The notes beneath the pieces were generated by a model. The model did not search any database and was not told the DNA's origin. It saw nothing but the letters and a program-made list of their open reading frames with translations. Source: Alteribacillus iranensis (GTDB lineage Bacteria; Bacillota; Bacilli; Bacillales; Marinococcaceae). Taken from it: 64,000 nucleotides of DNA. The stretch covers positions 124,001-188,000 of the forward strand of contig NZ_FONT01000006.1 of assembly GCF_900113025.1 (NCBI RefSeq). The letters are read 5' to 3'. A program made the translations under genes and the position numbers. Position 1 is the first letter of the stretch. Each line of letters opens with the position of its first letter. Positions 20,790 to 29,837 of the stretch are shown in pieces.

Positions 20790-22205
20790 TTGTCTTCTGT
20801 CATACCCATTAATTTATACCATACGAATGATCTACACAGTGATTTAAATCAATGGCCGTCAGCGGTAAATTATATAAAAAAGAGACGGGAATTCCACACA
20901 AGAAAAAATGAGACCTCCTTTTATTTTGATTTAGGAGATCATGCGGATTTAGTTCACCCCATTACTGAGGCTACAAAGGGTAAAGGGAATGTAGAGCTGA
21001 TGAATGAGGCGGGAGTACAGCATGCAACGATTGGAAACAATGAAGGAATTACCTTAAAGAAAGAAGAGCTTCAATCGCTATATGAAAATGCAACATTTAA
21101 AGTGCTTCTCGCCAACTTGTTTGATGACAAAGGTGATATGCCAGATTGGGCATTACCATATGACATCGTTGAGACAAAGGAAGGAATTAAGATCGGGTTG
21201 CTTGGGGTAACCATCCCTTTTTATCCATTTTATAAAGGGTTAGGTTGGGATATTAAAGACCCTTATGAAGTGTTGCCTAGCATTCTTAGAGAAGTTAGAG
21301 CAAAAGCAGACGTGGTTGTTTTATTATCCCATCTTGGGTATCCGCAAGACGAAGAAATTGCCCGCCAGTTTAATGAAATTGATGTCATTTTAGGGGCGCA
21401 TACCCACCACCTCCTTAAATCTTCAGTACTAGTAAATGATACACTGATTGCTCAATGTGGAAAAAGCAGTTATTATGTTGGTCGGGTGGAAATATGGGTG
21501 GATAAAGAGTCAAAAAAGGTAATGAAAAAAACCGGATCAGCTGTGGACGTGAGCAGGGAAAGACCTTCAGCAGAAACAGTGTCTCTTGTTCAACAATTAC
21601 GACAGGAAGCAGAAGAAGCATTAGACGAAACGGTTGCTGTTTTACCTGAATCATTGTCTATTTCTTGGAGTGAACCATCTTTTTTTGCAGATATGTTAAC
21701 TGAAGGGCTGAGACATTGGTGTAAAGCAGATATTGCTATGTTAAATTCAGGATTGATACTTGAACCGCTCGTCCCGGGGCGGGTGACCAAAAAAGATATT
21801 CACCGTATATGTCCTCATCCTATCAATCCATGTGTCGTTCAGGTGAAAGGGTCTGTATTAAAGGAAACCATTGCTGCTGCTTTTACCGAAAAAATGATAG
21901 ACCTGCCGCTAAAAGGATTTGGATTTCGCGGTCATCAGTTAGGAAGAATGGCATTTTCAGGAATAGAAGCAACTTTTGGCGGGAATAGTAAGGAATCGGT
22001 GAGGGAAGTATTTATTCATGGGAAGCCAATTATACTGGATGAGACATATGAACTCGCCACCGCAGATATGTTCACTTTTGGCTCTCTATATCCAGGCTTG
22101 GCACAAAGCGCACCAAAGAAATATTTTATGCCTGAAACGATTCGTGATATTCTCACATATATACTAAAAAAATATTATCCGATATCTTCTCATACGGGCA
22201 ACTAA
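20790..22205 (+). CDS. yunD: Metallophosphoesterase / 5'-nucleotidase family protein YunD
   Basis: 471 aa from TTG 20790, preferred because AAAGGCGG stands about 7 nt upstream and the protein then opens close to the conserved YHTNDLHSD metal-binding motif; an in-frame GTG at 20781 overlaps that site. N-terminal calcineurin-like domain (residues 1-240: DLHSD, DLGDHAD, IGNNE, LLSHLG, GAHTHH) plus C-terminal 5'-nucleotidase domain. No signal peptide, so it is cytosolic, unlike secreted UshA-type enzymes. Substrate unknown. Confidence 0.88.
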   Translation: MSSVIPINLYHTNDLHSDLNQWPSAVNYIKKRREFHTRKNETSFYFDLGDHADLVHPITEATKGKGNVELMNEAGVQHATIGNNEGITLKKEELQSLYENATFKVLLANLFDDKGDMPDWALPYDIVETKEGIKIGLLGVTIPFYPFYKGLGWDIKDPYEVLPSILREVRAKADVVVLLSHLGYPQDEEIARQFNEIDVILGAHTHHLLKSSVLVNDTLIAQCGKSSYYVGRVEIWVDKESKKVMKKTGSAVDVSRERPSAETVSLVQQLRQEAEEALDETVAVLPESLSISWSEPSFFADMLTEGLRHWCKADIAMLNSGLILEPLVPGRVTKKDIHRICPHPINPCVVQVKGSVLKETIAAAFTEKMIDLPLKGFGFRGHQLGRMAFSGIEATFGGNSKESVREVFIHGKPIILDETYELATADMFTFGSLYPGLAQSAPKKYFMPETIRDILTYILKKYYPISSHTGN

Positions 22206-22268
22206 CCTTCCATTCTTCTCCGGTCATCATATAATGAAATGAAAAATGGAGAAGAAGGAGGGGTATCC

Positions 22269-22571
22269 ATGATGAGAATGGAGCCTTTATTACTCCAAGA
22301 TAAGATGTTTAAATGTATGACAATAGAACTTCCTGAAACAACATTATTAATTGTTTCAGGAAGCAAAGGCTATATTATGTGCGGTGCCTTAGATATTGAT
22401 GTTTTAAATACAAAATGGCCAAAACGAAAGATCGCTGCCGCCCGAGCGTTAGGAGTTCGAACAATGGAACAGCTTCTTGACGCACCGCTAGAATCCGTGA
22501 CAAAAGCTGCTGAAGAATTGGGTGTTGTGAAAGGTATGTCCGGTAGAGAAGCCTTACTGCGGATGGCATAA
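22269..22571 (+). CDS. yunC: DUF1805 protein YunC
   Basis: 100 aa, the length of B. subtilis YunC. The start is the ATG at 22269 behind GAAGGAGGGG rather than an in-frame ATG 30 nt upstream. Conserved GSKGYIMCGALDIDVLN and KIAAARALGVRTMEQLLDAPL. The fold is a small alpha/beta sandwich of unknown function. A terminator follows and separates it from thyA. Confidence 0.85.
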   Translation: MMRMEPLLLQDKMFKCMTIELPETTLLIVSGSKGYIMCGALDIDVLNTKWPKRKIAAARALGVRTMEQLLDAPLESVTKAAEELGVVKGMSGREALLRMA

Positions 22572-22578
22572 TTGGTCG

Positions 22579-22626
22579 AGTGGTTGTTATGCCCTCAATA
22601 AGGGAAAACAACCACTTTCTTTTTTG
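22579..22626 (+). terminator. Terminator after yunC
   Basis: AGTGGTTGTT (22579-22588) pairs with AACAACCACT (22607-22616), with an inner CCCT/AGGG pair, followed by TTCTTTTTTG. Confidence 0.85.
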
Positions 22627-22653
22627 CGTGAAGGAGATGAGATTTTGTATAAT
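22624..22653 (+). promoter_or_regulatory. SigA-type promoter of thyA-dfrA
   Basis: TTGCGT (22624-22629), 18-nt spacer, TATAAT (22648-22653), about 36 nt before the thyA start. Confidence 0.5.
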
Positions 22654-22688
22654 ACAAGGTATGATTGTAACGGAAAGGGGCGAATAAA

Positions 22689-23483
22689 ATGGAGCAATAT
22701 CTTAATTTATGTAAACATATTTTAGAAAATGGCTCGGAAAAGAATGACCGAACTGGCACAGGTACGATTAGCACATTCGGTTGGCAGATGCGGTTTAACT
22801 TAGAAGATGGCTTTCCCCTTCTAACGACAAAGAAACTCCATGTACGGTCGATTATCCATGAGCTGTTATGGTTTCTGCAGGGGGACACGAATATAAAGTA
22901 TTTACAGGATAATAAGGTAAGAATTTGGAATGAATGGGCAGACGAAAATGGAGATTTAGGCCCTGTGTATGGGAAGCAGTGGCGCTCTTGGGAAGGTGCA
23001 GATGGCACGACAGTTGATCAAATTTCGGATGTCATACATGAAATTAAAACGAACCCTGATTCCAGACGTCTTATTGTTAGTGCGTGGAATGCTGCAGAAA
23101 TAAAAGATATGGCCCTGGCCCCTTGTCATTGTCTGTTTCAATTTTACGTGAATGACGGGAAGTTATCTTTGCAGTTGTACCAAAGAAGTGCTGATGTTTT
23201 CCTCGGTGTCCCGTTCAACATTGCTTCGTATGCTTTACTTACTAAAATGATAGCTCAAGTATGTGGGCTTAGGGCACATGAGTTTGTACATACTTTTGGA
23301 GATGCCCATATCTATTTAAATCATATAGAGCAAGTGAAACAGCAAATAAAAAGAACACCGAGATCTTTACCTGAGATGAAGATAAATGAAGACATTACTT
23401 CCATTTTTGATTTCACAATAAATGATTTTGAGTTAGTTGGGTATGATCCTCATCCCCACATTAAAGGAGAAGTATCCGTATGA
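22689..23483 (+). CDS. thyA: Thymidylate synthase ThyA
   Basis: 264 aa, the same length as E. coli ThyA and the short Bacillus enzyme. It methylates dUMP to dTMP using methylenetetrahydrofolate. The catalytic nucleophile is Cys146 in [11 protein letters not shown]; the N-terminal [14 protein letters not shown] and [17 protein letters not shown] motifs are intact. GAAAGGGG precedes the ATG. It overlaps dfrA by 4 nt, coupling the two enzymes of the thymidylate cycle. Confidence 0.98.
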   Translation: MEQYLNLCKHILENGSEKNDRTGTGTISTFGWQMRFNLEDGFPLLTTKKLHVRSIIHELLWFLQGDTNIKYLQDNKVRIWNEWADENGDLGPVYGKQWRSWEGADGTTVDQISDVIHEIKTNPDSRRLIVSAWNAAEIKDMALAPCHCLFQFYVNDGKLSLQLYQRSADVFLGVPFNIASYALLTKMIAQVCGLRAHEFVHTFGDAHIYLNHIEQVKQQIKRTPRSLPEMKINEDITSIFDFTINDFELVGYDPHPHIKGEVSV

Positions 23484-23965
23484 TATCTTTTATCGCAGCA
23501 ATGGACGAGAATAGAGTCATTGGAAAAGACAATCAACTCCCATGGTATCTTCCTGCTGATTTAAAGCACTTTAAATCAGTAACGAACGGGCACCCAATTG
23601 TAATGGGACGAAAAACCTTTGAGTCGATTGGTCGACCTCTTCCTGGCAGACGTAATATAATTGTGACGAGTAACCGTGATTATCACCCAGAAGGTTGTGA
23701 AGTCATTCATTCGGTAGAAGAATTATCTACCTACAAAGATGTTACGGAGGAAGTCTTTGTTATTGGGGGAGAAACTCTCTTTCAACAGGCATTCCCACTA
23801 GCGGAACGATTGTATGTAACTATTATTCATGAAACATTTACGGGAGACACGTTTTTTCCGCATTGGAAAGAGGACGAATGGCACATCGTTGAAAAGCGCG
23901 AAGGAAAAGTGGATGAGAAAAATAAATTTCCTCATACGTATTTAACGTTAGAGAAAATAAAGTAA
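23480..23965 (+). CDS. dfrA: Dihydrofolate reductase
   Basis: 161 aa. It regenerates tetrahydrofolate from the dihydrofolate made by ThyA. Motifs are [28 protein letters not shown] with the active-site acid, [16 protein letters not shown] and FVIGGETLF. The start ATG overlaps the thyA stop. This is chromosomal housekeeping synteny (thyA-dfrA), not an acquired resistance cassette. Confidence 0.98.
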   Translation: MISFIAAMDENRVIGKDNQLPWYLPADLKHFKSVTNGHPIVMGRKTFESIGRPLPGRRNIIVTSNRDYHPEGCEVIHSVEELSTYKDVTEEVFVIGGETLFQQAFPLAERLYVTIIHETFTGDTFFPHWKEDEWHIVEKREGKVDEKNKFPHTYLTLEKIK

Positions 23966-23974
23966 GAAGGCGTG

Positions 23975-24028
23975 AACCTGTTTTTCTTTGCATAGTTATT
24001 AATAAGGCAAAGAAGGGCGGGTTTTTTT
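23975..24028 (+). terminator. Terminator after dfrA that also holds the yunB ribosome binding site
   Basis: A 17-nt arm (23975-23991) pairs with 24007-24023 using several G-U pairs, and the T-run 24021-24028 ends at the yunB ATG. The only purine-rich site for yunB (GAAGGGCGGG) is in the 3' arm, so read-through transcripts would hide it in the stem. Confidence 0.7.
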
Positions 24029-24823
24029 ATGAAAAAATACGGTCTTTTTTCAAAGCGATTTGTACGGAAAAAAGGCCCACTCCCTTTACGCTATGTCTTT
24101 ATTATCTCTCTACTTTTTTTTATCCTATTTACGGTTCAAGGCATTTGGCTAATTGACCAACGAATACGTCCAGCACTGATGACGATTGCAGAAATGGAAA
24201 CTCAAAAAGTAGCAGTGCATGCTATTCAAGAGGCAATAACTGGTGACGTATTACAAGAAATAGACGTAGACGATATGGTTCATATTGAGCGTAATAGTAA
24301 TGGGCATGTGACATCGGTTAATTTTAATTCTACTCTGTATAACCATGTATTGGCGGAAACTATTGAACGAGTCCATTATTACTTAAAAAATGTAGAAGCT
24401 GGTGTACAAGAAGATGGCATGGCGGATCTTCCTCCACAGGAAAAACAACCAAAGGACCAAATCATCCATTTTATCCCTTTGGGCCAGGCAACAAATAATG
24501 CCCTACTGGCACAACTAGGACCGAAAATTCCAGTGACGTTTAGTACAATTGGGGACGTAAAGCCAGAAATTAATGAGTCGATCGAAGAAGCAGGCATTAA
24601 TAATACGTATTTACGAGTGGCAATTGAAATCGAAGTGGATATAAGAATTTATATTCCGTTTGCCACGGAAAAATCCACTGTCTCAACTACTGTTCCATTA
24701 GGAATCGTGTTTATATCAGGGGAAGTTCCGGACTATTACAGTTCGGGAGGAGAAGGGCCAGGGCTGTCCATCTTACCAGAAAGTGAATTAGAAAAAATGA
24801 GAGAGAAAAATAAAGAAGACTAG
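24029..24823 (+). CDS. yunB: Sporulation protein YunB
   Basis: 264 aa. One N-terminal membrane helix (about residues 22-44) and an extracytoplasmic domain match YunB, a mother-cell (SigE) sporulation protein of Bacillus whose exact role is unknown; related in style to SpoIIR/YraI-type stage proteins. Conserved stretch IHFIPLGQATNN and the C-terminal GVVFISGEVPDYY-like end. Its start abuts the dfrA terminator. Neighbours thyA, yunC and lytH keep the yun synteny. Confidence 0.88.
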   Translation: MKKYGLFSKRFVRKKGPLPLRYVFIISLLFFILFTVQGIWLIDQRIRPALMTIAEMETQKVAVHAIQEAITGDVLQEIDVDDMVHIERNSNGHVTSVNFNSTLYNHVLAETIERVHYYLKNVEAGVQEDGMADLPPQEKQPKDQIIHFIPLGQATNNALLAQLGPKIPVTFSTIGDVKPEINESIEEAGINNTYLRVAIEIEVDIRIYIPFATEKSTVSTTVPLGIVFISGEVPDYYSSGGEGPGLSILPESELEKMREKNKED

Positions 24824-24877
24824 GCGCTCGTATATTGGGGAGAATATCTATAAAAATCGATATGTTAAAATATTCTT

Positions 24878-24906
24878 TTGACATAATACAATTTAATAAT
24901 TATAAT
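24878..24906 (+). promoter_or_regulatory. Consensus SigA promoter of the NSS transporter
   Basis: TTGACA (24878-24883), 17 nt, TATAAT (24901-24906): a perfect match to the SigA consensus in an A/T-rich region, 58 nt before the start codon. Confidence 0.85.
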
Positions 24907-24964
24907 AGTTTATTGGATTCTTCATTTATTATCTGAATATTCTTCACAAGAAAGGAGCTACAAT

Positions 24965-26491
24965 ATGAGCATGAAAGAGCAGTGGGGGACCCGGGCAGGT
25001 TTTATTATGGCCGCCGTTGGTTCTGCCGTTGGATTAGGTAATATTTGGCGTTTTCCAGCAACAGCGTATGAAAATGGCGGGGGAGCCTTTTTCATTCCAT
25101 ATTTGTTTGCGTTGTTGACCGCCGGTATTCCCTTGTTAATTTTGGAATTTACGATAGGGCATAAGTACAGAGGCTCGTCCCCTCTCAACTTTTCAAGGAT
25201 GAACAAAAAATCAGAATGGATCGGCTGGTGGGGAGTTATTATCGCTTTCGTCATCTCCACCTATTATTCCGTCATTATCGCTTGGGCTATTTCCTATAGT
25301 TTCTTTTCCTTGAATCAGGCATGGGGGGAGGACACGGAAGGATTTTTATTTAATAACTATTTACAGATCGCTGAAGCAGAAGGGCAAATGGGTGGTCTAG
25401 TTCCGTCTGTACTCATTCCACTTATTATCGTGTGGGCCATCGCTTTGGGAGTATTGTTCCGAGGAGTTCAAAAAGGAATTGAAATGGCGAATCGGATATT
25501 TATTCCTACCTTAGTCATTATATTTTTGATCATTGTTATACGGGCGGTTACACTTCCTGGCGCCGCGGATGGTTTGCAGGCATTTTTCCAGCCTGATTTT
25601 AATGCCATTTTTTCAGGAGAAGTATGGGTTGCGGCCTACGGACAAATATTCTTTAGTTTATCCATCGCTTTTGCCATTATGATCACTTATTCAAGTTACT
25701 TACCTAAGAAGGCGGATATCACAAACAACGCATTTATCACTGGGTTTAGTAATTCGAGCTTTGAACTGCTTGCGGGCATAGGGGTGTTTGCAGCTTTAGG
25801 TTTTATGGCCTCTCAAGCAGGTGTAGGAGTTGAAGAAGTAGTTGCAGGCGGTGTTGGTCTTGCCTTTGTTGTGTTCCCGCAAATCATTAATGAATTCCCG
25901 GCACTAAGCGGTTTGTTTGGGTTTTTATTCTTCGTTTCTCTTGTGTTGGCGGGATTATCGTCTTTAATTTCCATTTCCGAAACCTACGTGAAAGGTTTTG
26001 CGGAAAAGTTTGGGCTTTCACGTAAAGCTTCTGTTGCCATTGGAGGCGGCATAGCAGCAGTCATCTCTTTACTTTACGCTACGAATGGCGGCTTGTACTT
26101 CCTAGATACGATAGACTACTTTATCAATCAATTTGGAGTGGCACTTGTCGGTTTGATCGAAGTAGTAGCTATTGCGTGGTTTATGAGAAAGCTTGGGCCT
26201 TTGAGTCAACATGCGAATCGTACGTCTGATATTCAGATCGGTACGTTCTGGAAAGTGTGTCTTGGTTTGATCACACCACTTGTACTCGGTTATATGATGT
26301 TCGATTTATTCCGTCAAAACTTGTTGCGTCAGTTTGATACACCTACCGGTAACTATGAAGGATACTCTGACGTGTTTATTACGTATAGCGGTTGGGGTGT
26401 AGCCTTCCTGGTTTTCCTAATAGGGGTCATACTAACGGTCATTCGCTGGAAGAATAAACGAGGAACCGATGACTACAAGGAGGCGTTATAA
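24965..26491 (+). CDS. Sodium-dependent transporter of the NSS (SNF) family, large subunit
   Basis: 508 aa, about twelve membrane helices. The Neurotransmitter:Sodium Symporter signature is clear: GTRAGFIMAAVGSAVGLGNI in helix 1 followed by WRFPATAYENGGGAF, with unwound-helix glycines and Na+ site residues. These carriers take up amino acids with Na+. The next gene encodes a MetS-like 37-aa subunit, as in the MetP-MetS methionine/alanine transporters of Corynebacterium, so methionine or alanine is the likeliest substrate, though substrate cannot be read from the sequence. Perfect SigA promoter upstream. Confidence 0.93.
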   Translation: MSMKEQWGTRAGFIMAAVGSAVGLGNIWRFPATAYENGGGAFFIPYLFALLTAGIPLLILEFTIGHKYRGSSPLNFSRMNKKSEWIGWWGVIIAFVISTYYSVIIAWAISYSFFSLNQAWGEDTEGFLFNNYLQIAEAEGQMGGLVPSVLIPLIIVWAIALGVLFRGVQKGIEMANRIFIPTLVIIFLIIVIRAVTLPGAADGLQAFFQPDFNAIFSGEVWVAAYGQIFFSLSIAFAIMITYSSYLPKKADITNNAFITGFSNSSFELLAGIGVFAALGFMASQAGVGVEEVVAGGVGLAFVVFPQIINEFPALSGLFGFLFFVSLVLAGLSSLISISETYVKGFAEKFGLSRKASVAIGGGIAAVISLLYATNGGLYFLDTIDYFINQFGVALVGLIEVVAIAWFMRKLGPLSQHANRTSDIQIGTFWKVCLGLITPLVLGYMMFDLFRQNLLRQFDTPTGNYEGYSDVFITYSGWGVAFLVFLIGVILTVIRWKNKRGTDDYKEAL

Positions 26492-26492
26492 T

Positions 26493-26606
26493 ATGACAGC
26501 TAGCGCTATAGCCATGATGATTATTGGAATGATCATCATTTGGGGTGGAATGATCTCGAGCATGGTATACGCAAGGCAAGTTTCAAAACAAAAAAATAAA
26601 CAATAA
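26493..26606 (+). CDS. MetS-like small subunit of the NSS transporter
   Basis: 37 aa, one hydrophobic helix (MTASAIAMMIIGMIIIWGG) and a basic cytoplasmic tail (RQVSKQKNKQ). AAGGAGG lies 10 nt upstream inside the end of the transporter gene, and only one base separates the two genes. Size, helix and position match the MetS/YhdT-like small subunits of NSS transporters, which are needed for activity in MetPS. Too short for many gene finders. Confidence 0.82.
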   Translation: MTASAIAMMIIGMIIIWGGMISSMVYARQVSKQKNKQ

Positions 26607-26617
26607 ATTTATAGTAC

Positions 26618-26652
26618 AAAGAGCTGAGCTGTTCCTGCTCAGCTCTTTGCTT
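26618..26652. terminator. Bidirectional terminator between the NSS operon and lytH
   Basis: AAAGAGCTGAGC (26618-26629) / GCTCAGCTCTTT (26637-26648), 12 bp perfect, with T-rich continuation on the plus strand. The last codons of lytH (minus) lie within the right arm. Confidence 0.88.
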
Positions 26653-27640
26653 TTTCTTTTCTTTCCCAAGATTTTAAAGATGGATAAGGGTCATATGACC
26701 ATTCGCTGTAACCGTTATCTCTATACAAACCGTAGTGCAAGTGAGGGGGGAATTTTCCTTCTGTGCCGGGTTTTCCATAACCGGAGCTGCCGACATAGCC
26801 GATTACCTCACCTGGAGCAACGATATTACCGACATCAAGATCTTCTTCAAAACTACTTAAATGAGCATAATAATGATACGTGTTGGATAAATCACGAATG
26901 CCTACACGCCACCCTCCGTATTTATTCCATCCTTTTAACTCCACAATACCGTAAGATGTAGCTCGGACTGGAGTGCGGTAGTCCGCAAAAATATCTGTAC
27001 CTTCATGAATTCTCCGTCCGCCCCATCCGCGTCTGTCCCCCCAAGTGTTGTTGTAACTATAGTTGTATTGAAGCGGGACTGGAAAAGCATGTTCAGATTC
27101 TAAATCAATACGGCCATATTTCTTAAAAATACGAGCATGCCCATTGATAATATTAACTGCTTGGTCGCGATGATAGTATTCCCATAACCCAATTTTAACG
27201 TTTTCGTCGTCGTGACCGAATCGTCCTAAGTAATTGGCGAATGTAAACAAGACATCTTCATCATTATGAATAGATGCTTTTCCGTCGCCATTACCATCAA
27301 GCCCGACGCCCCCAAATATAGAAATAACTGAAGGATTGTCTGATGTTAAATTAGGATTTAAAGGTCCTGCCCATTCTTTTGGGGAAAAGTAAATGCTTAT
27401 AAGACCTTCTGCCGCATCGCGATCTTTTCGTGCATTCCGAATGCCGCGTTCGTAAGCATCCGCTCCTGCTAGCCAATACCAAGGAACATGAGTGACAGCT
27501 TCCATTTTTTTGTATAATTGTAGGCGTTCTTGATATTTCTCTTGTTGTGAAAGATCTTCCTCCGCCTGAACGGACACGTTAGAGATGAATAAAGTTATGA
27601 TAGTCATCACTGCAATCATCGATTTTTTCCGTATTTGCAT
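26639..27640 (-). CDS. lytH: M23-family peptidase, LytH (YunA)
   Basis: 333 aa from ATG 27640. N-terminal signal/anchor segment (residues 1-27, ending VQA), a middle region, and a C-terminal LytM/M23 metallopeptidase domain (from about residue 185) with the zinc motif HEGTD and the HLHYG (HxH) pair. LytH of B. subtilis is a sporulation L-Ala-D-Glu peptidase that trims cortex or germ-cell-wall peptide stems. It lies convergent with the NSS genes and divergent from lipA, as yunA does from yutB. An in-frame GTG at 27646 is too close to its ribosome binding site. Confidence 0.9.
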   Translation of the reverse strand: MQIRKKSMIAVMTIITLFISNVSVQAEEDLSQQEKYQERLQLYKKMEAVTHVPWYWLAGADAYERGIRNARKDRDAAEGLISIYFSPKEWAGPLNPNLTSDNPSVISIFGGVGLDGNGDGKASIHNDEDVLFTFANYLGRFGHDDENVKIGLWEYYHRDQAVNIINGHARIFKKYGRIDLESEHAFPVPLQYNYSYNNTWGDRRGWGGRRIHEGTDIFADYRTPVRATSYGIVELKGWNKYGGWRVGIRDLSNTYHYYAHLSSFEEDLDVGNIVAPGEVIGYVGSSGYGKPGTEGKFPPHLHYGLYRDNGYSEWSYDPYPSLKSWERKEKAKS

Positions 27641-27824
27641 TCTCACTCGCCCTTTGCTTTCTTTTTACTAACCTTAGTGTGAACTTCCTTTCCGCTTTTA
27701 ATAAAGACAATGATTGGAAACAAACGACTTGGTGTTAAAGGAAAGACATGTTAAAGTAAGATATAAAAGCAATACATAGCAGCAGGGGATTCTTCAAACC
27801 TGTATATGAATTGGAGTGAGATGG

Positions 27825-28733
27825 TTGGCTAAAACAGAGGAGTACCTTCGTAAGCCCGACTGGCTAAAAATAAAGTTAAATACAAATGAGTCCTATAAAG
27901 GTCTGAAAAAAATGATGAGGGAGAAAAATCTTCATACGGTATGTGAAGAAGCAAGATGTCCCAACATACATGAGTGCTGGGCTGAGAGAAAAACAGCCAC
28001 CTTTATGATTTTAGGAGATGTTTGTACACGAGGCTGCCGCTTTTGTGCGGTGAAAACGGGACTGCCGAATGAACTGGACTGGCAAGAACCGGAACGGGTA
28101 GCAGAATCAGTAGAACAAATGGGGCTTAAACATGTAGTTATCACGGCAGTAGCAAGAGACGATTTGAAAGACGGCGGGGCTGCTGTTTTCGCAGAAACGA
28201 TACGTGCAGTTAGACGTCGTAATCCATTCTGTACAATCGAGGTACTTCCCGCAGACATGATGGGAATTGCTGAAAATATGGAAATTCTTATGGAAGCTCG
28301 ACCTAACATATTAAATCATAACATTGAAACAGTTAGAAGATTAACTCCAAAAGTTAGAGCGCGCGCGACGTATGATCGATCTCTCCAACTTTTACAGAGA
28401 TCAAAAGAATTGCATGCAGATATCCCGACAAAATCCAGTCTCATGATTGGATTGGGAGAGACAAAAGAGGAAATTATTGAAACGATGGATGATTTGCGTG
28501 CACATGATGTTGATATCATGACGATTGGTCAGTATTTACAGCCTACAAAGAAACACCTTAAAGTTAAGAAGTACTACACACCTGAAGAGTTTGCAGAGCT
28601 AAAAGAAATTGCTATGACGAAAGGGTTCAGTCACTGTGAATCAGGTCCCCTTGTTCGCTCTTCTTACCATGCTGACGAGCAAGTGAACGATGCCCAAGTT
28701 CTCGAAGAGGCAGAGAAATACAAAAACGCTTAA
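27825..28733 (+). CDS. lipA: Lipoyl synthase LipA
   Basis: 302 aa. Radical-SAM enzyme that inserts two sulfurs into protein-bound octanoate to form lipoate. The auxiliary cluster motif [12 protein letters not shown] (CX4CX5C) and the radical-SAM motif CTRGCRFC are intact, with RSSYHADEQ at the C-terminus. I prefer TTG 27825 ([11 protein letters not shown]..., GGAG 8 nt upstream), which aligns with other Bacillus LipA; GTG 27816 is in frame but lies within the site. It needs Fe-S clusters from the suf system and serves gcvH. Confidence 0.95.
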   Translation: MAKTEEYLRKPDWLKIKLNTNESYKGLKKMMREKNLHTVCEEARCPNIHECWAERKTATFMILGDVCTRGCRFCAVKTGLPNELDWQEPERVAESVEQMGLKHVVITAVARDDLKDGGAAVFAETIRAVRRRNPFCTIEVLPADMMGIAENMEILMEARPNILNHNIETVRRLTPKVRARATYDRSLQLLQRSKELHADIPTKSSLMIGLGETKEEIIETMDDLRAHDVDIMTIGQYLQPTKKHLKVKKYYTPEEFAELKEIAMTKGFSHCESGPLVRSSYHADEQVNDAQVLEEAEKYKNA

Positions 28734-28736
28734 ATA

Positions 28737-28769
28737 AAAGGTCGCTCCTACTGGGAGTCGACCTTTTGT
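28737..28769. terminator. Terminator between lipA and yutC
   Basis: AAAAGGTCG-CTCC pairs with GGGAGTCGACCTTTT (one bulge); A/T tracts on both sides make it suitable for both convergent genes. Confidence 0.82.
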
Positions 28770-29341
28770 TTATCTGTAACTGGCTGATCCGTTGTTTGTT
28801 TCATCTCACTAACAAGACGCTCCAGGGCTTGATGTCCGCCGCGGTCTCTTTCGTCCATTGGTTTAAATGACTCAATGTCTTCTTTCATTGTTGGGTTGTC
28901 AGTGATGACAGTCTCATAATAGTAAGGTACAGCTGCTTCGGTTGTCATTTTCACTTGCTGGGCAGTACGTTCGCTATCCTCGCTGTTAGGAGTATAAGCA
29001 ACGAGAGCGTATTCGTTGGTTATTAACACTGCTGCTTCTTTTACATCAGCGGTTTGGACAAGAAGACTTCCTAGACCTTCTGCTGTCTTTTGATGATCGA
29101 TAATATCATAAACGGTTAATTCCTCATCCAACCCTACTTCGTTGCTGTAATTTCTGCTGAAACCGAAGTTATTTACTTTTTCGGGTCTGGGTTTATACTT
29201 TTCCTCAGCAGTATATGATACATAATCCATTGGGTGATGAGGCCCGTATTCTGCCCCGAGATTTTCTTTTGTATTATTAGAGATCTGAGCACAACCCTGT
29301 AACATAAATAAAACTATACTCAATACAATTAATTTTTTCAT
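28748..29341 (-). CDS. yutC: YhcN/YlaJ-type sporulation lipoprotein YutC
   Basis: 197 aa. Signal peptide with lipobox LQGC (Cys18) and a YhcN/YlaJ-like domain (AEGLGSLLVQTADVKEAAVLITNEYALVAY). Members are spore or forespore membrane lipoproteins affecting germination or outgrowth. GGGAGAGG precedes the ATG. The frame is open a further 97 codons upstream, but that part lacks a start site and gives a non-signal N-terminus, so I exclude it. The position next to lipA and yutD agrees with YutC. Confidence 0.85.
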   Translation of the reverse strand: MKKLIVLSIVLFMLQGCAQISNNTKENLGAEYGPHHPMDYVSYTAEEKYKPRPEKVNNFGFSRNYSNEVGLDEELTVYDIIDHQKTAEGLGSLLVQTADVKEAAVLITNEYALVAYTPNSEDSERTAQQVKMTTEAAVPYYYETVITDNPTMKEDIESFKPMDERDRGGHQALERLVSEMKQTTDQPVTDKQKVDSQ

Positions 29342-29500
29342 TGTTATCCTCTCCCTCAACCAAATAAGCTTCTCGCTGTCTAAGTTAGTATGCCTCAAAT
29401 GCAAAGAATTGAAGAAGGTAAAACTCGGTAACTCTATGTAATGATGTAAGATACCCATTGTGATACAATAAAATGAGGAAGAAATGAGGTGGAGAAGGAA

Positions 29501-29791
29501 TTGATACAAATTCAGGGACAGTCCTTTGAGTTGTGGGAGAACGTTCGTGACGGGTGGAGCGAGGATGATTTCAAAGACCGTTACAGTGAAATTTTGAATA
29601 AGTATGATTTCATTGTGGGAGACTGGTCCCATAATCAGTTGAGGTTACGGGGTTTTTATGAGAACAGCCGTAAAAAAGTCGCCTTTGACTCTAAAATTGA
29701 TACGTTAGAGGATTATATATATGAGTACTGCAGTTTTGGTTGTTCTTATTTCGTGCTTAAAAAGGTACGTCAAAGCGACGACGCTGAATAA
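29501..29791 (+). CDS. yutD: YutD family protein
   Basis: 96 aa from TTG 29501. GGAG (29491-29494) lies 6 nt upstream; the in-frame GTG at 29489 would begin inside this site. The conserved YSEILNKYDFIVGDW and YEYCSFGCSYFVLKKV match the YutD family, whose function is unknown. Monocistronic, ending in a strong terminator shared with the gene on the other strand. Confidence 0.86.
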   Translation: MIQIQGQSFELWENVRDGWSEDDFKDRYSEILNKYDFIVGDWSHNQLRLRGFYENSRKKVAFDSKIDTLEDYIYEYCSFGCSYFVLKKVRQSDDAE

Positions 29792-29825
29792 AACTCTCCC
29801 TTGCGTCAGCAGTGGGAGAGTTTTT
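29791..29825. terminator. Bidirectional terminator after yutD
   Basis: AAACTCTCCC (29791-29800) / GGGAGAGTTT (29814-29823), followed by T residues. Confidence 0.88.
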
Positions 29826-29837
29826 GAAAGTGGATTT

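Noticed and set aside
23480-23965. dfrA as an acquired trimethoprim resistance gene
   Set aside because: It overlaps thyA in the normal Bacillus order and is not near a mobile element; it is the chromosomal enzyme.
29342-29632. 97-codon N-terminal extension of YutC
   Set aside because: The extension is not a signal sequence, overlaps yutD and lacks a ribosome binding site, whereas the ATG at 29341 has one and begins a lipoprotein signal.
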